Assembly (NCBI RefSeq): GCF_900156065.1
Contig: NZ_FTNF01000011.1
Span: 158,457-222,456, forward strand
Source of the DNA: Micromonospora avicenniae
GTDB lineage: Bacteria; Actinomycetota; Actinomycetes; Mycobacteriales; Micromonosporaceae
Direction of reading: 5' to 3'
DNA: 64,000 bases
The translations under genes were made by a program, and so were the position numbers. Of the stretch, positions 60,719-64,000 are shown piece after piece. Under the pieces are notes generated by a model. It saw only the letters and a list, made by a program, of their open reading frames with translations, searched no databases and was not told where the DNA came from. Each line of letters begins with the position of its first letter. Position 1 is the first letter of the stretch.

Positions 60719-61344
60719 CCGCTCGGATCGACCACGCGGTCACCACCGGCACGTTCTCGCTGGACGGGCAGACGTTCGACGTGGACAACAACGTGTGGGT
60801 GATCGGGGACGACACCGAGTGTGTCGTGCTGGACGCACCGCACGACGTGGACGCGATCCTGCACGTGGTGGGGGAGCGCCGGGTCCGGGCGATCCTCGCC
60901 ACCCACGCCCACGACGACCATGTCCGGGTAGCTCCGGCGCTGGCCCGGGCCACCGGCGCTCCGGTGCTGCTGCACCCCGACGACCGGATCCTCTGGGACC
61001 TGACCCACCCGGACGTCGCGCCCGGCGGCGCGCTGCGCGACGGGGAGAACCTCGAGGTGGCCGGCATCGTGCTGACGGTGCTGCACACTCCCGGGCACAG
61101 CCCCGGCGCGTGCAGTTTCCACGCGCCCGCGCTGGGCGCCGTGTTCACCGGCGACACCCTCTTCGCCGGCGGCCCGGGCGCCACCGGCCGGTCCTACAGC
61201 GACTTCGGCCTCATCATCGAGTCGATCCGGGACCGGCTGCTCACCCTGCCCCCGGACACGGTGGTGCACACCGGCCACGGCGACGACACCACGATCGGCG
61301 CTGAGGCGCCGCACCTGGACGAGTGGATCGCCCGGGGCCACTGA
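60715..61344 (+). CDS. MBL-fold hydrolase, partner of mscR
   Basis: A 209-residue metallo-hydrolase (DNNVWVIGDDTECVVLDAPHD, THAHDDHVR, HTPGHSPGACS, FTGDTLFAGGPGATGR, VHTGHGDDT). It overlaps mscR by 4 bases (GTGA). The conserved pairing suggests that it hydrolyses S-formylmycothiol to formate, completing formaldehyde detoxification; that step is inferred from context. Confidence 0.92.
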   Translation: MTARIDHAVTTGTFSLDGQTFDVDNNVWVIGDDTECVVLDAPHDVDAILHVVGERRVRAILATHAHDDHVRVAPALARATGAPVLLHPDDRILWDLTHPDVAPGGALRDGENLEVAGIVLTVLHTPGHSPGACSFHAPALGAVFTGDTLFAGGPGATGRSYSDFGLIIESIRDRLLTLPPDTVVHTGHGDDTTIGAEAPHLDEWIARGH

Positions 61345-61352
61345 CCGTTCCG

Positions 61353-61392
61353 CCGGTACGTGGTCGGCCGTTCCGGCTCGGCCACGTACCGG
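61353..61392. terminator. Bidirectional terminator between mscR pair and trmO-like gene
   Basis: CCGGTACGTGG (61353-61363) and CCACGTACCGG (61382-61392), an 11-bp perfect stem with an 18-base loop, between convergent stops. Confidence 0.7.
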
Positions 61393-61449
61393 TCCGTGGG
61401 CTTCGCCCGTCCGGGCCACATCATCCGCCGCGCCGGCCGATGTGGTGGC

Positions 61450-61866
61450 TCACCGTTCGGTGGGGTCGCCGAGCACCGGCTTGACGTCCAGCACCGGCGT
61501 ACCGTCGAGCGCCTCCAGGTCGGCGACGCGCACCCGCAGACCGTCGATCGCCAGCAGGCGTACCCGGTGCAGGCCGATCGGATTGGGCCGGTGCGGCGAC
61601 CGGGTGGAGAAGACCCCCGTCTCCGGTCGCGACGTGTCACCGCGCGGATGCACCGTCAGCACATCCCGCCGGGCCCGGTCGAGCCAGGTCATCACCAGCG
61701 CCTCGGTGCCGGGCCGCAGGTCGTGTAGCGCCGGGGCGACCTCCGGTGCGAACACCAACCAGGATTCCGGCGCGCCCTCGTCCCCCTGTTTCGGAGCGGT
61801 CGCGGGATCGGTCAGCGGTGACTCGACCCGGCCGACCGGCCGCAGCCTGTACTCCGCAGTGCTCAT
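61450..61866 (-). CDS. TrmO-like tRNA (adenine-N6)-methyltransferase (TsaA/UPF0066 domain)
   Basis: A 138-residue TrmO-fold protein, predicted to methylate threonylcarbamoyl-adenosine-37 of tRNA with SAM. Motifs LRPVGRVESPLTD, LVMTWLDRARRDVLTVHPRGD, GVFSTRSPHRPNPIGLHRVRLL and GTPVLDVKPVL are present. It is shorter than E. coli TrmO (it lacks the C-terminal domain). ATG 61866 with GAGAGG upstream. Confidence 0.9.
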   Translation of the reverse strand: MSTAEYRLRPVGRVESPLTDPATAPKQGDEGAPESWLVFAPEVAPALHDLRPGTEALVMTWLDRARRDVLTVHPRGDTSRPETGVFSTRSPHRPNPIGLHRVRLLAIDGLRVRVADLEALDGTPVLDVKPVLGDPTER

Positions 61867-62150
61867 CGGGTGGCCTCTCGTCGGGCGGGGCACGCCGAGC
61901 GGCGCACGGTCCGCTGCGGGGGTCGGCACGCGCGGTTGCCCGGCGCGCTTGGGTCCGGTGCCGTCGACGACCGGGCAGCGGAGCGCGGATCACGTCGTCG
62001 CCTCCCGGTCGGCGCTTCTCGACCCTATCCCGCCGGGGTGGGCTCTTTGCGCCGCGCCGTACGCCGGGTCCTTGCTTCCTCCGCCACCGCACGGTGTGGG
62101 GCGGTGCGGGCCCAGAACACGCATCCGAGGAGCGGTCGTCACGAAGGTGA

Positions 62151-62198
62151 GCTGATGTCTGGTGTTGCGCGGGTTCGCTGATGTCTGGTGTCGCGCGG
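62151..62198 (+). repeat. Duplicated 22-bp unit forming two linked micro-ORFs
   Basis: A 22-bp unit (62151-62172) recurs at 62177-62198 with one mismatch. Each carries an ATG: MSGVARVR (62155-62181, GAAGGTGA in front) and, overlapping its stop (TGATG), MSGVARCQARCPCSAV (62181-62231). They lie in the gene-free stretch 61867-62393, about 160 bases before the next gene; I see no other gene there. Confidence 0.5.
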
Positions 62199-62393
62199 TG
62201 CCAGGCCAGGTGTCCCTGTTCCGCGGTGTGACCAGCGCCGCAGCCGCCCGCAGCGGGGTCATATCCGGAATGACCGACACGCCAACCTGGTTGTGTCCCC
62301 CGTACCGCCCGAGCCCAAACCCATTTCCGGTGCGGACATCCCCCGAGGAGTGCTCATCCCGGAGCGCTTCGCATGATCGAAAGGGCAACCATC

Positions 62394-63101
62394 GTGAAGT
62401 TCGACTTCACTCGATGGCTCCCGGCCATCGCGAAGGACTCTTACCAGAAGACCGCACTGAGCGTGGTGGGCGTGGCCGCCATCGGCGGCCTCGCGTTCGG
62501 GCCGACCGCGGTGGCGGCTCCCGTCACCATCGGACCGCACGACGCGGCCATCGCCGCCATCGACTTCGCCACCAGCAACGGTGGGCACGACAAGCAGGGC
62601 GCCACGGACGATTCCGGTATGACCACCGGTGCCCGCGACGGCAAGCGGGGTGGCGGCCAGCCGAGCCGGGAGCAGCTGGTCCCGTTCGGCGTTCAGGGCG
62701 CTCAGTCGCGCATCCCGCTGGACGACGCGCAGCGGGACAACGCCAAGGCGATCATCAAGGCCGCCAAGAAGACGGGCGTGGGTGATCGTGGCGCGGTGAT
62801 CGGTGTCGCGACGTCGCTGCAGGAGTCGAAGCTCTACAACCTCGGTAACCTCGGCGCGTCCAACGACCACGACTCGGAGGGCCTGTTCCAGCAGCGCCCG
62901 TCGTCCGGTTGGGGCACCCCTGAGCAGATCACCGACCCCGACTACGCAGCCACCGCCTTCTTCACGGCGCTGAAGAACGTGGACGGGTGGCAGAACATGC
63001 CGCTGTCGCAGGCCGCCCAGACCGTCCAGGTCTCGGCCTTCCCGTTCGCCTACGCGCAGTGGGAGGACCAGGCGGCGGACATCGTCCAGCAGCTCTGGTG
63101 A
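62394..63101 (+). CDS. Secreted lysozyme/transglycosylase-like protein
   Basis: A 235-residue exported protein. A long signal (residues 1-43, with KTALSVVGVAAIGGLAFGP and cleavage near AVAA) and a Gly/Lys-rich linker precede a lysozyme-like domain (about 110-235). VATSLQESKLYNL carries the likely catalytic Glu, then SEGLFQQRPSSGWGTPEQITDPDYAATAFFTAL and MPLSQAAQTVQVSAFPFAYAQWE. This domain is common in actinobacterial wall hydrolases. GTG 62394 has AAAGGG upstream; ATG 62373 is an alternative. A paralogue begins at 63780. Confidence 0.85.
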   Translation: MKFDFTRWLPAIAKDSYQKTALSVVGVAAIGGLAFGPTAVAAPVTIGPHDAAIAAIDFATSNGGHDKQGATDDSGMTTGARDGKRGGGQPSREQLVPFGVQGAQSRIPLDDAQRDNAKAIIKAAKKTGVGDRGAVIGVATSLQESKLYNLGNLGASNDHDSEGLFQQRPSSGWGTPEQITDPDYAATAFFTALKNVDGWQNMPLSQAAQTVQVSAFPFAYAQWEDQAADIVQQLW

Positions 63102-63116
63102 GGTGTGGAACTCGTG

Positions 63117-63168
63117 AACCGGCCGGTCCCTTCTGGGGCCGGCCGGTTTCGTCTGGGACCGGCCGGTT
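63117..63168 (+). terminator. Three-armed terminator with alternative pairing
   Basis: Arm A (63117-63130, AACCGGCCGGTCCC) can pair with arm B (63135-63148, one wobble, 4-base loop) or perfectly with arm C (63155-63168). It starts 15 bases after the stop. The A-B hairpin is followed by TTCGTCT. Confidence 0.7.
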
Positions 63169-63460
63169 TAGTCTGCGGCTTGATTGACTCGGGTTCCTTG
63201 ATGTCGGGGTGTCCGGGTCGCGTGGATGCCCCGACTTCATGGAGGTCGAGTCGATCATCAGGCGCGCCTGGGGTGAATGGCGTGTGGTGTCCGGTTCGTG
63301 CCCGGGGCGGGATGGCCCGATCCGCCCCGTTGGGTGGCCTGGGCGGTTCTGGGGTGTGACCGGTGGCATCCTCGGGCCGGAATCGTGGCCGGGTCGCCGG
63401 CGTTGGACACCCCCTGACGGCCGAGGTAGCAGCCTGCCCGGTGGTGCATCCGCTGGGTAT

Positions 63461-63611
63461 GGCAAGGCCCTCGGGAATGACGGTGGCCCGCCGGTCGTTG
63501 AACACGGTTCGCGCCGCACGACCCCCCCGGCCCCGTGTCACAGCGGAGCCCGCCCGGGCAAGCCCCCCGGGAATGACGGCAGGCGGCCGGTCGTTGAACA
63601 CGGTCCCGGCG
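63461..63611. repeat. Direct repeat of about 54 bp, period 96
   Basis: Units 63461-63514 and 63557-63610 align without gaps at most positions, sharing GGGAATGACGG and CGGTCGTTGAACACGGT. They lie in the gene-free stretch 63102-63779, which otherwise shows C-rich runs and no supported gene. Confidence 0.7.
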
Positions 63612-63729
63612 CGGTGAAGCCCCCCGCCCTTACCCCGGGACACCCGGCCCCGTGGACACCCCCCGGTGTTTCACGGAGTGCCCTCAGACTTTCCCCCTTT
63701 TTGCTTTTCGAAGCGCCGGTTCGTGGCGC

Positions 63730-63755
63730 TGACCCACACCCCCCTTGGTGGGTCA
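63730..63755 (+). promoter_or_regulatory. Hairpin before the ribosome site of the last gene
   Basis: TGACCCAC (63730-63737) and GTGGGTCA (63748-63755), a perfect 8-bp repeat with a 10-base loop, end about 10 bases before GAAGGAG. It could be an operator or a leader hairpin. Confidence 0.45.
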
Positions 63756-63779
63756 TCACCCCCTGAAGGAGCTTTGATC

Positions 63780-64000
63780 ATGAACACGATCATGCGGAAG
63801 AGCATTCTCGGTATCGCTGGTCTCGCGTTCGCCGGTGGCATCGCCGGCGGTCCGATCGCCGCCCACGCCGCCACCCCGGCGGTGGACGCCAAGCCCGTCG
63901 CGGTCGTGCAGTCGGACAAGAAGCCGGCCGTGGACACCGCGAAGCTGATCCCCCACGGCACCCAGGGCGCCCAGTCGCACATCGCCGTGGACGACGAGCA
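63780..64000 (+). CDS. Secreted lysozyme-like protein paralogue, 5' part (cut by window end)
   Basis: The first 73 codons of a second gene of the same family as 62394-63101. ATG 63780 has GAAGGAG upstream. A signal peptide (IMRKSILGIAGLAFAGGIAGGP, cleavage near AAHAA) and a linker precede LIPHGTQGAQSHIAVDDEQ, which matches LVPFGVQGAQSRIPLDDAQ of its neighbour just before the catalytic domain. The rest lies outside the window. Confidence 0.85.
   Translation, partial: MNTIMRKSILGIAGLAFAGGIAGGPIAAHAATPAVDAKPVAVVQSDKKPAVDTAKLIPHGTQGAQSHIAVDDE

Noticed and set aside
62040..62393. Possible c-di-AMP (ydaO) riboswitch, common before actinobacterial wall hydrolases
   Set aside because: I looked for the conserved core blocks (GGGGTGAATC-like and CCGAACCCGTCAGCTAACC-like) and found none in proper order; a covariance search would decide.
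63260..63440. GGGGTGAAT near 63270 as a riboswitch core
   Set aside because: The other required block and the closing stem are missing.
63050..63643. A minus-strand frame with two VFNDR..VIP repeats
   Set aside because: It simply translates the DNA direct repeat, overlaps the end of the lysozyme-like gene and has no start signal.
1..64000. tRNA, rRNA, CRISPR arrays, transposases, integrases
   Set aside because: No T-loop-like cloverleaf outside genes, no regular repeat array, and no recombinase or transposase motif was seen.

Overview
The window is chromosomal DNA of a high-GC actinomycete, most likely Micromonosporaceae (Micromonospora-like). Grounds are the very GC-rich third codon positions, many GTG starts (and a few TTG), many candidate leaderless promoters (TANNNT 6-7 bases before the start codon), a mycothiol-dependent formaldehyde gene pair, and paralogous short secreted lysozyme-like proteins. 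I see no phage, insertion sequence, CRISPR array or tRNA/rRNA gene.

Layout. 0-11.4 kb is a sugar-use locus. It holds the end of a LacI-type regulator, a five-domain oligosaccharide/peptide ABC importer (binding protein, two permeases, fused double ATPase), and a convergent operon of two tandem GH39 enzymes plus a GH13 glucosidase with a LacI-type operator in front. 11.7-25.9 kb is mixed housekeeping: GNAT, VOC proteins, a PGRP-type amidase, RraA-like, slipin, a conserved-TM-helix channel-like protein, MFS, YchJ, SGNH hydrolase, metallo-hydrolase, class F sortase with a secreted neighbour, lycopene cyclase, ASCH and RNase HI. 25.9-35.7 kb holds a pentapeptide-repeat fusion, two divergent membrane proteins, an SDR with a suspicious N-terminus, RtcB with convergent archease, and a LysE/B3-B4/MocR group. 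36-39 kb is a secreted GH27 enzyme and an alpha/beta hydrolase.

39.1-46.2 kb is the most unusual locus. Four translationally coupled genes encode an ABC-ATPase-like protein lacking the Walker A lysine, signature motif and catalytic glutamate; a Tat-lipoprotein binding protein; a one-chain double permease; and a membrane STAND/TPR protein whose P-loop also lacks its lysine. A WYL regulator sits just upstream, with a palindromic operator covering two divergent leaderless promoters.

46.3-64 kb: a DUF1579-like pair, an EthR/EthA-like divergon with tandem operators leading an FMO-SDR-hydrolase operon, an iron-sulfur photolyase-like protein, LtrA, CapA, an S15 peptidase, MFS, DoxX, the mscR/metallo-hydrolase pair, TrmO, and two paralogous secreted lysozyme-like proteins separated by a repeat- and hairpin-rich non-coding stretch; the second is cut by the window end.

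All calls are from reading the sequence; no database search was run.
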